This document shows, one piece after another, positions 42,378 through 52,524 of a stretch of 64,000 nucleotides of DNA (the first letter of the stretch is position 1; each line of letters begins with the position of its first letter). The DNA lies in contig JANXOF010000061.1 in NCBI GenBank assembly GCA_025353725.1, positions 124,001-188,000 of the forward strand, given 5' to 3'. The notes below the pieces were generated by a model. The model was not told the DNA's origin and searched no databases. It saw only the letters and a program-made list of their open reading frames with translations. The position numbers and the translations under genes are program-made. This DNA comes from Polyangiaceae bacterium. GTDB taxonomy: Bacteria > Myxococcota_A > Polyangia > Polyangiales > Polyangiaceae.

Positions 42378-43037
42378 GTGCTAGGTTCGTGGCTCTCGGT
42401 TCCTAAACATCATCGCTCGTGGTTCGTACGAGGGCTCGCCGTGGACAGTGATCTCGCAGAGTCGGTCGAGGGTCTGAAAGAAGTCTTCCAGAAGAGGAAG
42501 CTCGAATGCGCCTTCGGCAAGGCCGATAAAGCGGCCGTTGAGGAACTCCGGAAGCAGTTGCGGATCCCCGCGCGGTATCGGGCGTTTCTCACGGCGGCCG
42601 ATCCCACCAACGTGGAGACGGTCACGCCTGTGGAGCGCGTTCGACTGTTTCCGGCGTCGGAGCTGGTGAAGGCGCAAAGCGTCGTTACCGCACCGCCCGA
42701 TGGCGCTACCCCTTCTCTGGACTGGAAGGCTGGGTGGGTTATTATCGGCGAAAGTTCGCTCCTTGGAGACCTCTACTTTCTCGATACTTCGAAGCTCGAT
42801 CCCGAAGGAGACTGCCCAGTCTACACGGCCGTAAGCGGTCAAACGCGGTGGGTTCCGACTCTTGCGGCGTCGAGTTTCGCTCAGTTCCTGCGAATCTTAT
42901 CGACCGCGATGGAGATTGCTGCGGGCTTCGGCGACGGCATCATGGATGACGAAGACGAAGACAGTTTTCGTGAATCGCTCGGTCCGAAGGTGAAAGTCAT
43001 CGACTCGCCGGCTCTTCGCGCCGGTCACTGGACGTAA
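42378..43037 (+). CDS. SMI1/KNR4-family-like protein
   Basis: 'VEELRKQLRIPARYRAFLTAADPTNVETVTPVERVRLFPASELVKAQ...GWVIIGESSLLGDLYFLDTS...YTAVSG' typical SMI1/KNR4 order. Confidence 0.7.
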   Translation: MLGSWLSVPKHHRSWFVRGLAVDSDLAESVEGLKEVFQKRKLECAFGKADKAAVEELRKQLRIPARYRAFLTAADPTNVETVTPVERVRLFPASELVKAQSVVTAPPDGATPSLDWKAGWVIIGESSLLGDLYFLDTSKLDPEGDCPVYTAVSGQTRWVPTLAASSFAQFLRILSTAMEIAAGFGDGIMDDEDEDSFRESLGPKVKVIDSPALRAGHWT

Positions 43038-43110
43038 GGCCGCTAGGCCTTCGTTGGCTTCAAAAGCCAATCTCTAGACACGCCTTGCGGCCGGCGTGTA
43101 AACCCTCCCT

Positions 43111-43926
43111 ATGGTGGAGATTGCCTACGCAACGAGTCACTTTAAGGCCTCCGAAATCGCTCACGCCTACGGCGATACCGTTCACCTGCTTGACGATCCG
43201 CTTGCGTGGACTCAGCTCGCGCGACTCTGCGCGCGTGAGACCGTGCAGCCTGAGGTCGGAAATCTCGTTCGTTTTCTCTACGAAAAACTCGCGCAGGTTG
43301 TCCTCGCCGCCGAATTTCCGCGGACGCGCGTAGCGGTTCCGACGCGCATGGTCATCAAGTCGCCTGAAGCCGTTTATAGGGGCCAGGCGCTCGAGCCGCA
43401 TACAAAGTGCGTGACGGTTGGGATTGCCCGCGCGGGAACGATGCCGTCGCAGATCGTATACGACCTTCTCAATCTGGTGATCGACCCCTCAGGGGTGCGC
43501 CAAGACCATCTCTTCATGTCGCGCGCGACGGACGCAGACGGCAAAGTGATAGGCGCGACCTGGCACGACGCCAAAATCGGTCGCGACGTTGAGGACCGAA
43601 TCTTGCTCGTGCCCGACCCGATGGGGGCGACGGGATCGTCAATCAACAGTGCGCTTACGCACTACAAGACGCGGTTAGAGGGGACGCCTCGTAAGTGCAT
43701 TACGATGCATCTCATTGTTACCCCGGAGTACATCCGCAATGTGCTTCGAGAACACCCGGATACTGTCATCTACGCCCTAAGGCTCGACCGCGGGCTCTCG
43801 AAGGCACATGTACTCTCCACAATTCCAGGCACGCACTGGGATGAGGAGCGCGGGCTTGACGAGCACCACTACATCGTTCCCGGCGCGGGCGGTGTGGGCG
43901 AGATTTTGAACAATGCCTGGGTCTGA
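43111..43926 (+). CDS. Uracil phosphoribosyltransferase-like protein
   Basis: 'KCVTVGIARAGTMPSQIVYDLL...VLLVPDPMGATGSSINSAL...HLIVTPEYIRNVLREHPDTVIYALRLDRGLS' UPRTase-like PRTase features. Confidence 0.75.
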   Translation: MVEIAYATSHFKASEIAHAYGDTVHLLDDPLAWTQLARLCARETVQPEVGNLVRFLYEKLAQVVLAAEFPRTRVAVPTRMVIKSPEAVYRGQALEPHTKCVTVGIARAGTMPSQIVYDLLNLVIDPSGVRQDHLFMSRATDADGKVIGATWHDAKIGRDVEDRILLVPDPMGATGSSINSALTHYKTRLEGTPRKCITMHLIVTPEYIRNVLREHPDTVIYALRLDRGLSKAHVLSTIPGTHWDEERGLDEHHYIVPGAGGVGEILNNAWV

Positions 43927-43927
43927 C

Positions 43928-44941
43928 TTAGTGCTTTTTCTTGCGGCGTGAGTTGTGTTGGCTGACGAGCGAGAGGTAGTCCGGCAGGGGTGAGTCACTG
44001 ACCGGGGCGTAGCGTTCCGATGCCATTTTTGCGTACTTCGGGAGGCGTTCGAGCATCTTGTGCAGCTCGACACCCGCGGTTGTAGGCCCGTCTTTTTCCC
44101 AGAGCGTAAGCGCTTTTCCAAGTTCGTGGAGCTTCGTGCCGCGCAGGTGCCCTCGCTTGCCGAGATCGTGATAACTGCGTGCAAGCGCGTCTGCGTCGAA
44201 ACGGTGCTGGGTGACAAGCTCGGCGGCGACACGAAGGACGCCTTGCGCGGGTAGTCTACCATCCTCGAAGACGACAAATGCAGACTGCAAATAATTGTAG
44301 AAGGGCACTACGCGGGGGCCGTACACGTTGAAGTCGCTCGGTGGCGTTTGTCGCTCGAGATGGATTAAAATCCGCTCGACGACCGGCGCGCCCGTAACAC
44401 GCTTTACGCAGCTATCGATGTCTTCGAGGACGTCTCCATAGACGCGGCCTCGCGTTCCGACGGCGTTGACGAGTTCTTCGCTCGCTCGACCGGCCATGAC
44501 GTCAGCGTAGAGAGAATAGACGAACGCGTCGGCTTCGGCGTCGTCACCGAAAAGGGTCTCGCGTTCGTTCGTGTCGGCGAGCGCACGTGCGTGAAGTAAC
44601 GCCGGAAGCTTGTATCCAAGCTGGTCTTTTACGGCGCGGAAGCGAAGGCGGAGAAGGTTCCTCAGGTTTGGCTTGAGGGTAAACGAATCCCATACAATCC
44701 CGTCGAGTCGGAGTTTGTCTTCAAGACGTCGCCGCATCTGCTCCGGCGATCCAGAAAGGATGTGAATCGAAACTCCGGCTCGAGCCATCTCTCGGAGCAA
44801 CGTCGCGGCGCCTGGATTCGTCCGCTTCTCGTCCGCTCGCTCGAACGCCGTGCGAAGGAGGTCCGAAAACGTATCGAACTCGGTTCGAAGATACGTCTTG
44901 TCGAGATCCCAAACCGAGATGTGGCGAGAGGCTGCCGCCAT
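43928..44941 (-). CDS. HAD-like phosphatase-domain protein (App1/DUF2183-like)
   Basis: 'ISVWDLDKTYLRTEFDTF', 'IHILSGSPEQMRRRLEDKLRLDGIVWDSFTLKPN', 'YKLPALLHA'. Confidence 0.7.
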   Translation of the reverse strand: MAAASRHISVWDLDKTYLRTEFDTFSDLLRTAFERADEKRTNPGAATLLREMARAGVSIHILSGSPEQMRRRLEDKLRLDGIVWDSFTLKPNLRNLLRLRFRAVKDQLGYKLPALLHARALADTNERETLFGDDAEADAFVYSLYADVMAGRASEELVNAVGTRGRVYGDVLEDIDSCVKRVTGAPVVERILIHLERQTPPSDFNVYGPRVVPFYNYLQSAFVVFEDGRLPAQGVLRVAAELVTQHRFDADALARSYHDLGKRGHLRGTKLHELGKALTLWEKDGPTTAGVELHKMLERLPKYAKMASERYAPVSDSPLPDYLSLVSQHNSRRKKKH

Positions 44942-44959
44942 AGTTCGGCCGAGTCTACT

Positions 44960-45997
44960 TCAATTCCCCGTGGCGGGCCCACACGAGGCATCGGCACCGT
45001 GCGGCGCCTGGCGGCACATGGCAAACCCGACGTCCGTGCACACCACCGTCGTCACGCGGCCGGCTGCACAGAACACGAGTGATTTGCCGCTGGCGTCGCA
45101 GGTGGGCCGCATGTTGCGGTCGCATTCGACGCTCTCTGGGACGGAACACCCAGCGCGCGGGCCTGCGCCGGTACAGCGAAGCCCGAAGTCGGCGCAATCG
45201 CTCACAAGCCATGGGGCCGCCGTCCCGGGCTCGGCACACTCCATGAGGCGATTGCCTTCGCAGTGGCGCGTACCCTCGGCTTGACACGCGCGCATGCTCG
45301 GCAGCTCGCATGATGCCGTGGCTTCACCACGTCCCACGTTTCGGTCCTGGCATCGGGTGCCCGATCGGCACTGGACTCGATCGACCTCTCCATCGCGGCA
45401 AAACACGACGGCGCTCTCGCCATCGCACTGCGACTCGGGGGCGCCAGGAGGACACTTCGCGGAAGCCATGCACGCTTGCATCGCGAGGCCCCCAGGCGCT
45501 TTAATCTCGCGGCACGTTGCGCCGAGGCTCGCGCAGTCTTTTACGGTGCGGCCTTGTTTTCCCTCGTCGACGCAAGTGATCAGGCGATCGCCGTCACAAC
45601 CTGAAAACACGCCCGGTCGCCGCGCGCAGAACGCGTCGGCGTTGGCATCACCGGTGCTTTGCATGCATTCGGCAACCTGTGAGCAGGACGTAGCCTGCGT
45701 GAAGCACGCCTGAAGCGGCTGAGGCGAGGAGGGGTCGGAATGCGCTATCCACCACTCGACGCAGGCGCTCGGACGACGGAGTCGCGGAGCTTCGGAGGAA
45801 TCCATGCAAGATGCAATTTTAGCGCATGTCTCCGACAGGCGCTGGAGTGACGAAGGAGCTTTCGATGGAACGGGCGCCGGTGGAAGCGTCGCGGGGCGAG
45901 CGATAGCGCCGCACGCGGCGAGCGACGCGACGAGAGCCGAGGTGACAACCTTTCGGGATCGCGCGAAGGCGCGCACGAGCGCAAAGTCCGCGCTCAT
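44960..45997 (-). CDS. Cys-rich exported protein
   Basis: Signal/lipobox 'TSALVASLAACGAIARP' and >20 Cys in short repeat-like modules (CDGESAVVFCRDGEV, CEGNRLMECAEPG). Confidence 0.75.
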   Translation of the reverse strand: MSADFALVRAFARSRKVVTSALVASLAACGAIARPATLPPAPVPSKAPSSLQRLSETCAKIASCMDSSEAPRLRRPSACVEWWIAHSDPSSPQPLQACFTQATSCSQVAECMQSTGDANADAFCARRPGVFSGCDGDRLITCVDEGKQGRTVKDCASLGATCREIKAPGGLAMQACMASAKCPPGAPESQCDGESAVVFCRDGEVDRVQCRSGTRCQDRNVGRGEATASCELPSMRACQAEGTRHCEGNRLMECAEPGTAAPWLVSDCADFGLRCTGAGPRAGCSVPESVECDRNMRPTCDASGKSLVFCAAGRVTTVVCTDVGFAMCRQAPHGADASCGPATGN

Positions 45998-48729
45998 ACC
46001 GCGATGGACTTCTTGATGCCTTCGAGAGAGTGCAGCAACTCGTGGGCGCCCGAGGTGAACGCGAGCTCCAACGCCTCGAGGAGGTAGCGATGCGCCTCGT
46101 CATTGCGCTCGCGGACGGCGGACACCTGGGCGAGCGCGCCGAGCACGCGCGCGCGATCGGTCCCACTCGGACCGGCCATATCTAAGGCCTCGCGCAGAAC
46201 GCCCTCGGCGTCCGTGAACTGGCCCGCCAACGTGAGGGCCTCGCCGAGCTTGCGCGCGAAAATGAGCACGGCGCGCATGGGGTCCTCGAGCTCTCCGCGA
46301 AAAAGCTCCCGACGCGCGAGATCGAGACCGCGGCGAAGCGCCGAAATGGACCCGCCGAGGTCGCCGCGTGCGGTCGTGCGCACGGAGACTTGTTCGAGAA
46401 GAATAAGCGCCTGAAAGGTGTTTTGCGCGCTGTATTCGTGAAGCGCGCGCGCCTCGAGAGGCATCTCACTTTGCTCCTCTTCGCCGATCTCTGCGCACCG
46501 CGCGTGAAGGGTGCGCCGTACGGCGGCTGGAATCGTCGCGAGTACGACGTCGCGCAGAAGCGGGTGGGCGCTGCAAAACCCATCACCCTCCGCCGCCACG
46601 TCGATCATGCCAGCGCCGAGCAGCGCCGCGGTGGCGTCATCGAGGTTGGTTCCCTGGGCCACGAGCTTCTCGACCACGCTCGGTTCTGCGTTATCGCCGT
46701 AGACGGCGATCGCTTGGAGCACGCGCCTCGCGTCCGGTGGGAGACGCTCGACGCGCAGCGCGATGAGATCGGCGAGGCGCGTCGGTGAGCGCCCCCCTTG
46801 CTCTCCGGAGAATCGGAGTAGCTGGTCGACGTAGAGAGGAGCGATGCCGCGGCCCCCGAGCGACGAACTCGGACGATTCGCTCCGGCGAGCAGGTGTGAC
46901 ACGAAGCCCGGCGCGAGCCCCATCAGCACGCGCGCTGAGGCAATGCTTGCAGGCCACCCCGGGTCGTGGCCAGGTGGATAGGTCACGACCAGGACCGCGG
47001 ACACAAGGGGAGGCTCTCCAACGGCGTCCGCAAACGCCGTGCGGCTCGCGCCATCGATCGCGTGGAGATCGTCAACCGCGACGACCACCGTGCGGTTGAA
47101 GCTCCTCTCGCTAGCGACGCCGAGCGCCCATCTGAGTGCCTCGGCAACGGCAAAACGAAGTTCGTCGGTCGGAAGGTCGGCCCGGTTTGGGTGTTCGAAA
47201 ATGTCGGCCAATCCGCGGCGCGCCTCGGCTCCGGCGCCTACCCACTCGCGTACGGCTCCACCGTTTTTCGGCAAACCCGCGAGCTGGACGATGGCGCGGC
47301 GCACGGCGAAGTAACCGACTTCGGCCCAACCCGGATCGGGGGTGACCACGACGACCTTGTTTCCGGAGGCACGAACTTTTTCAAGGAATTCGTTGAGAAG
47401 GCGCGTCTTCCCCATTCCTATGTCGCCGACGATCCGCGCCCCCACGAGTGAGGTCTTCGCGTCAATGATGCGATCGTCGAGCCACAAAAGGTCGTCCTCC
47501 CGACCGACAAAATCGAGTGGGAAACGAGCGCGATCACGGTCGACGATGATCGGGCGCTGCCCTGTGCCTGGCTCGATCGGAATCAAGTTCAAGCCTGGTT
47601 GGCTCGGGCTTAGAGGTGGCAGTAACGTGGGCGACGTCGTACCGAGCGCGCGCGCGACTTCGGCGCTTAGCGTGGCTCCGCACTCGCCACAGAACTTTTG
47701 CGATGCCGTGTTTGCGGCCCTGCATTTCGGGCAGCGGACGGTCGTGCCCTGCGGGAGTGCGCGCGGCACCGTCGACTCGATTTGCGTGAGCGCGTCCGCG
47801 AGCGCTTCGGCGAATTCGTCGGCATTGCCGAAGCGGTGCGACGGTTCCTTCGCGAGCGCCATCAGGCACACATCGGACAAAAGCGAGGGGATAACGCGCT
47901 CCGGCGCGACGGCGCGCGGGTCCGTAGGCGCGACCGTGATGTGCATCAACACGACTTGCGTGGCGCTCTCGGCCTCGAAGGGCAGGCGACCCGTGAGAAG
48001 CTGGTAGAAGATAACGCCCACCGCGTACAGGTCGGAGCGTGCGTCGAGGGGATCGCCGCGACCCTGCTCGGGGCTCATGTACTCAGGCGTTCCGCATACG
48101 ATTCCCGGACTCGTGATGCTTGGGCCTGCGCCCTCGCGCATTTTAGCGAGTCCGAAATCGACGACTTTTACGAAGTCGCCGCCGGTGCGTATCTGCTCCA
48201 GAATGACGTTTTCGGGTTTGAGATCGCGATGGATGATTCCAAGGTGGTGAGCTTCGGAAAGCGCGGCGAGGACTTGGCGCAAAATGCTCACGATGCGTCG
48301 AAAAGAGAGAGGTCCTTCCTCGTAGGGGACGCGAGCAAGGTCCTTCCCACGTAGAAACTCCATCACGAGGTAAAGCTGGCCGTCCTCGGTTTTTCCAAAG
48401 TCGATGACGGCGACCGAGTTCGGGTGGTTGAGACGGCTTGCCGCGCGCGCCTCCGTGATAAACCTTGCGGCTGCGTTTTCTTCACCGACGAGGTGCGGGT
48501 GAATGATTTTTACGGCGACGGTACGACCAAGGTTGGTCTGTTCTGCCCGATAGACACGGCCCATTCCGCCGACGCCAACAAGGTCGAGGATGACATACCC
48601 GCCCGGGAGTGTCCGACCGATCAGCGGATCATCGGTGCGCTGAGCGACTTTGGAGACGGGGAAGCCGCAAGCGGGACAGAACTTGTGCGCTTCCTCGCAC
48701 GGAGTCTGGCACTGGGGACATGTCCGCAT
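45994..48729 (-). CDS. Ser/Thr protein kinase with two zinc ribbons and AAA ATPase/TPR C-terminus
   Basis: N-terminal CPQCQTPCEEAHKFCPACG; kinase 'HRDLKPENVIL...DFGLAKM...PEYMSPEQGRGD'; second ribbon CPKCRAANTASQKFCGECG; 'VGARIVGDIGMGKTRLLNEFLEK' P-loop. Confidence 0.93.
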   Translation of the reverse strand: MRTCPQCQTPCEEAHKFCPACGFPVSKVAQRTDDPLIGRTLPGGYVILDLVGVGGMGRVYRAEQTNLGRTVAVKIIHPHLVGEENAAARFITEARAASRLNHPNSVAVIDFGKTEDGQLYLVMEFLRGKDLARVPYEEGPLSFRRIVSILRQVLAALSEAHHLGIIHRDLKPENVILEQIRTGGDFVKVVDFGLAKMREGAGPSITSPGIVCGTPEYMSPEQGRGDPLDARSDLYAVGVIFYQLLTGRLPFEAESATQVVLMHITVAPTDPRAVAPERVIPSLLSDVCLMALAKEPSHRFGNADEFAEALADALTQIESTVPRALPQGTTVRCPKCRAANTASQKFCGECGATLSAEVARALGTTSPTLLPPLSPSQPGLNLIPIEPGTGQRPIIVDRDRARFPLDFVGREDDLLWLDDRIIDAKTSLVGARIVGDIGMGKTRLLNEFLEKVRASGNKVVVVTPDPGWAEVGYFAVRRAIVQLAGLPKNGGAVREWVGAGAEARRGLADIFEHPNRADLPTDELRFAVAEALRWALGVASERSFNRTVVVAVDDLHAIDGASRTAFADAVGEPPLVSAVLVVTYPPGHDPGWPASIASARVLMGLAPGFVSHLLAGANRPSSSLGGRGIAPLYVDQLLRFSGEQGGRSPTRLADLIALRVERLPPDARRVLQAIAVYGDNAEPSVVEKLVAQGTNLDDATAALLGAGMIDVAAEGDGFCSAHPLLRDVVLATIPAAVRRTLHARCAEIGEEEQSEMPLEARALHEYSAQNTFQALILLEQVSVRTTARGDLGGSISALRRGLDLARRELFRGELEDPMRAVLIFARKLGEALTLAGQFTDAEGVLREALDMAGPSGTDRARVLGALAQVSAVRERNDEAHRYLLEALELAFTSGAHELLHSLEGIKKSIAV

Positions 48730-48901
48730 ACCGGGACACGCACGCTACCACGAGGAAATCGCAGAAAGAACAACACACGACGCGCCTTTTGCGGCTGCAG
48801 GTGACCTTCACTGTCAGAGGTGTACGACGGGCACGCATCTTCATGCGCGAAGTTCGCCTTATGGTTGGCCCGCTACGCTTGGCTCCCGCTACCATCGTGC
48901 T

Positions 48902-49921
48902 GTGGTTTTTGATGCGAGTGAGCCTTCGCCGGGCACGTTGGGCGAACCCGTACGCGAGCTACTCGGCGAGCTACTCGTTCAGGCTAAAGTCATCACCGTT
49001 GCCCAGCTCGCACTCGCATTGTCGGCGCAGTCGGAGCTTCTCAGCGAGAAGAAGATAGGGCAGTTACTGATCGACCGAGGGTGGCTTACTGAGGCGCAGC
49101 TGACGCAAACGTTGAGCCTTCAGCTAAGCGTGCCGTGGGTTTCGCTCTCCCACATCGATTTTTCGCGTCAGCTCCTGAATCGAGTTCCGCGAGAGCTCGC
49201 CGACCGTGGCTGCCTCATCCCGATTTTCGTCCGCCACGTGAAGGGCCAGGGCGAGACGCTCTACGTGGCGATGGATGACCCGACGAATGAGAGCGCTCTC
49301 CAGGAGGTGGCTCAGCATGCGTCGTTGCCCGCGCGCCCGATGATCGCTTCGGCGACAGATATCCGAAGTGCCATCCGCGTTTATTACGGAGAGCCTCCTC
49401 CGCCCGAGGTGCGTCTGTCGTCGGCTCCGGTTCGCATGCCTTCGTATCTGCCATCAGGCACGCCGCCGAGGGCGGTGCACGCGTCCGTGAGTCCTTCGGG
49501 GCGTCCCTTGCCGCCCGTGGCGGAACTCGACCCGATGGTCGACGTGGGCCGTTCAGAGACCGAAAGCGCAAGTCGTCAGAGTGTCGCTCCGCGCGCTGAC
49601 AGCGCCGAGCCTCGGCGGGTACGCGCGAAGGCGCTGAGCCTCACGCTGCTTGACGGCACCACCATCTCGCTGCCCCCGAAAAACTCGTTCCCGCCGAAGA
49701 AGAAAAGCATAGCGCCCCATGAAGGAATTTCCACACGCCAACTGGTGGATGCCCTTCGTGCGACGGCCCGAGGCAACGGTTCGGCAGACCCGATCGAGTC
49801 GGCGGGTGGCGCAAGTCCGGTGCCGCAATGGGAGCCTGTCGTGGCAGCCCTGCTTTCGATCCTGATGAGGAAGGGACTGATCGCCGACTGGGAGTTCGTC
49901 GAGGAGCTACGCAAAGGTTAG
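48902..49921 (+). CDS. GspE/PilB N-terminal (MshEN-like) domain protein
   Basis: GTG 48902: VVFDASEPSPGTLGEPVRELLGELLVQAKVITVAQLALALSAQSELLSEKKIGQLLIDRGWLTEAQLTQTLSLQLSVPWVSL...; no ATPase domain follows. Confidence 0.75.
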   Translation: MVFDASEPSPGTLGEPVRELLGELLVQAKVITVAQLALALSAQSELLSEKKIGQLLIDRGWLTEAQLTQTLSLQLSVPWVSLSHIDFSRQLLNRVPRELADRGCLIPIFVRHVKGQGETLYVAMDDPTNESALQEVAQHASLPARPMIASATDIRSAIRVYYGEPPPPEVRLSSAPVRMPSYLPSGTPPRAVHASVSPSGRPLPPVAELDPMVDVGRSETESASRQSVAPRADSAEPRRVRAKALSLTLLDGTTISLPPKNSFPPKKKSIAPHEGISTRQLVDALRATARGNGSADPIESAGGASPVPQWEPVVAALLSILMRKGLIADWEFVEELRKG

Positions 49922-50023
49922 AAAACGCAACGAAACGGGTCGTGAGAACGATCGGAACTCGCTGACCCGAGCCGACCCGGGAGGAGCTGAAGCTCGACTC
50001 CCAGGTGAAGAGACCCGCGTGGC

Positions 50024-50356
50024 TCAGGCCTTGTAACTGAAGAGTTTTTGCATCTTCATCGCGAGCATTTGGTTGCCGGCGACCTTCAGCTTACCCGCAA
50101 AAAATAGCTGCATTCCGTTTGCCTGAGGGTTCTCGAGAAGCTTTTGGAAGTCCTCCGCGGCGATGGTGATCGTGCAGTCGGCCTCGCTTGTGCCTGGCTT
50201 AATCGAGGGGCCAGTCGACGTGACGTCGATCGTCCATTCCCCTTCGCCCGTCACGTTCATCTGAAATTTGGCGCCGATGGTCTTGGCGTCCTCCGCGTTC
50301 TTGGTGAGCGCGGCGGGGAGCTCTTCGTTGAACAGCTTCTTGATGTCGACGGCCAT
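50024..50356 (-). CDS. SCP2 sterol-binding-domain protein
   Basis: 'MNVTGEGEWTIDVTSTGPSIKPGTSEADCTITIAAEDFQKLLENPQANGMQLFFAGKLKVAGNQMLAMKMQKLF'. Confidence 0.88.
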   Translation of the reverse strand: MAVDIKKLFNEELPAALTKNAEDAKTIGAKFQMNVTGEGEWTIDVTSTGPSIKPGTSEADCTITIAAEDFQKLLENPQANGMQLFFAGKLKVAGNQMLAMKMQKLFSYKA

Positions 50357-50442
50357 CGGATTCTCCTCGGGTGGGCGTAACGAGCGTTACGGAAGGCTGA
50401 GTCGAGTATCAAGTGCGAGTTCGTCCGTCAATGCCTCCTGAT

Positions 50443-51615
50443 TCAGGCCGACTCACCACCCTCGGCTACGACGCGGTTCTTGCCCTCGGCTTTGGCCTTG
50501 TACAAGCGCGCGTCCGCGAGTGCGAGGAGCTCGTTTGGCCCGCCTTCGGGAGCGACATCGGGAAGCGCGGCAACCCCGATGCTGAGCGTGACTCGGAGCG
50601 ATCGGTGCGCCGCTACTGTGATGTCGAGCCCGGCAATGGACTCACGGATTCGCTCGGCGAGTCGGACGGCTTCGGTTTTGCCGGTTGAGCGGGCAAGAAC
50701 GACGAACTCTTCACCGCCGTAGCGCGCGACGAGGTCTTCCACCCGGAGAAGGCGCTGCATCTGCGCGCTGACGAGGCGAAGAACCATATCGCCCGCGGAA
50801 TGCCCGTGGGTGTCGTTGATTTGCTTGAAGTCGTCGAGGTCCAGCAGAAGCGCAGAGAGCTTCACCTTGTGACGGCGCGAGTAGGCGACCTCCGCGGTGA
50901 GCCGCTCACTGAAGTATTTGCGGTTATAAAGCCGGGTTAGGCCGTCGCGGGTCGATGACTCGTAGAGGCGGCGCTGGAGCTCCTCTTCGGCATCGTCGGT
51001 AATGGCGAAACGAAGCGTCACGTGGGGGCCGAGCTGGATGCGGTCGTTTGGCCGAACCTCGCGAGTCTCAATACGCTCGCTCCCGATGAATGTGCCGTTC
51101 GTCGAGCCGAGGTCATCGACGACGTAGCGACCGTCGGTGCGACACGTGATGCGCGCATGGCGACGACTCACGCCGCCGTCCTCCAGCCACAAGTCGGCTT
51201 CGGTGCCGCGACCGATGATGTGCTCGGTTCCGTCGAGGGCGAAGACCTGCCCTGCGTTGATTCCGCTCAAGATCGTGAGCGTTGCGCGGTCTTTGGCGCC
51301 GCTGCACGGCGCGACGCTCATCATTGGATCCGTGGTGCGGTCGGAGGTGGTCTCCCCGGTCGTCCACGTACTGTCGGAGGAGGGAGGCGCGAGAGGAATT
51401 ACCGAGGGACGAATCCGACCCGACGGAGGAATCGCGGGAAGGCTCGCAAGTGCCTCGGGCACGACGGCCGCGCGCCCGCTCTCAAGCTTGCCGCCGGCCT
51501 TGCCCGGGTCGGCCGACGCTGGGGTCGCCTGCGGCCTCGGCTCGGGATGGGGCGGCTCGGGATGCGCAGCGAGCGGCACGGTGTGCATTTTCCGTGTTTT
51601 GAACGGGTCTTTCAT
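50443..51615 (-). CDS. FHA-GGDEF diguanylate cyclase
   Basis: FHA 'IIGRGTEADLWLEDGGVSRRHARITC...DLGSTNGTFIGSERI'; 'SALLLDLDDFKQINDTHGHSAGDMVLR...VARYGGEEFVVLA' GGEEF. Confidence 0.95.
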   Translation of the reverse strand: MKDPFKTRKMHTVPLAAHPEPPHPEPRPQATPASADPGKAGGKLESGRAAVVPEALASLPAIPPSGRIRPSVIPLAPPSSDSTWTTGETTSDRTTDPMMSVAPCSGAKDRATLTILSGINAGQVFALDGTEHIIGRGTEADLWLEDGGVSRRHARITCRTDGRYVVDDLGSTNGTFIGSERIETREVRPNDRIQLGPHVTLRFAITDDAEEELQRRLYESSTRDGLTRLYNRKYFSERLTAEVAYSRRHKVKLSALLLDLDDFKQINDTHGHSAGDMVLRLVSAQMQRLLRVEDLVARYGGEEFVVLARSTGKTEAVRLAERIRESIAGLDITVAAHRSLRVTLSIGVAALPDVAPEGGPNELLALADARLYKAKAEGKNRVVAEGGESA

Positions 51616-51678
51616 CGCGCGTCGCGAGTTTAGCGCAGGGCGCTTGCCGACGTCCTCCGAATTGCCTACCGAAGAGGG

Positions 51679-52524
51679 ATGGCACTCCTCGACGGCAAGG
51701 TCGCGATCATCACGGGCGCGGGTAACGGTATCGGCCGCGCGCACGCGTTGCTTTTTGCAAAAGAAGGAGCCGCGGTCGTCGTCAATGACCTTGGCGGAAC
51801 GCGTGATGGGACAGGCAGCGAGAAGAGCGCCGCCGACGCCGTCGTTCGCGAAATCGAGGGCGCGGGCGGCAAAGCCGTGGCCAACTACGATTCCGTCGCC
51901 ACGGCCGCGGGGGCGGCGGCTATCGTCAAAACCGGCGTCGCCGCGTTTGGGAAAGTCGATATTCTCGTCAATAACGCGGGTATTCTGCGCGACAAGTCGT
52001 TTTTAAAGATGGAAGAAGCGATGTGGGACGCCGTGCTTCAGGTGCACCTGAAGGGAACGTTTCTCTGTTCGCAGGCATTTGTGAAACAGGCGACCGCGCA
52101 GGGGCACGGCGCGCGTATCGTCAACACCACGAGCGTGAGCGGCATGATTGGCAATTTTGGCCAATCGAACTACGCGGCCGCAAAGGCTGGGATTTACGGT
52201 CTTACGCGTACGATGTCGATCGAGTTACAGAAGCATCGAATCACGGTTAACGCTCTCGCCCCGATCGCGAAGACGCGACTCACCGAAGACCTTCCGATGT
52301 TCCAGGGCGTCGACACGATGACCGCCGAACACATCTCTCCCGCGGCGCTCTTTCTTGCGAGCGATTTGTGCGGCGATCGCACGGGCCATGTGCTCGCCGT
52401 GGCGGGCGCGCGCCTCTACGCGTTCAAAGTCGTCGAGACCCACGGGAAGTTCAAAGATGACGCTCAGGGCGTATGGAACGCCCAGGAGATCGCCGACCAC
52501 TGGGATGCGATCGTCAAGGCGTGA
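51679..52524 (+). CDS. SDR-family oxidoreductase
   Basis: 'AIITGAGNGIGRAHALLFAKEGAAVVVNDLGGTRDG', 'ILVNNAGILRDKSFLKM', 'YAAAKAGI'. Confidence 0.93.
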   Translation: MALLDGKVAIITGAGNGIGRAHALLFAKEGAAVVVNDLGGTRDGTGSEKSAADAVVREIEGAGGKAVANYDSVATAAGAAAIVKTGVAAFGKVDILVNNAGILRDKSFLKMEEAMWDAVLQVHLKGTFLCSQAFVKQATAQGHGARIVNTTSVSGMIGNFGQSNYAAAKAGIYGLTRTMSIELQKHRITVNALAPIAKTRLTEDLPMFQGVDTMTAEHISPAALFLASDLCGDRTGHVLAVAGARLYAFKVVETHGKFKDDAQGVWNAQEIADHWDAIVKA

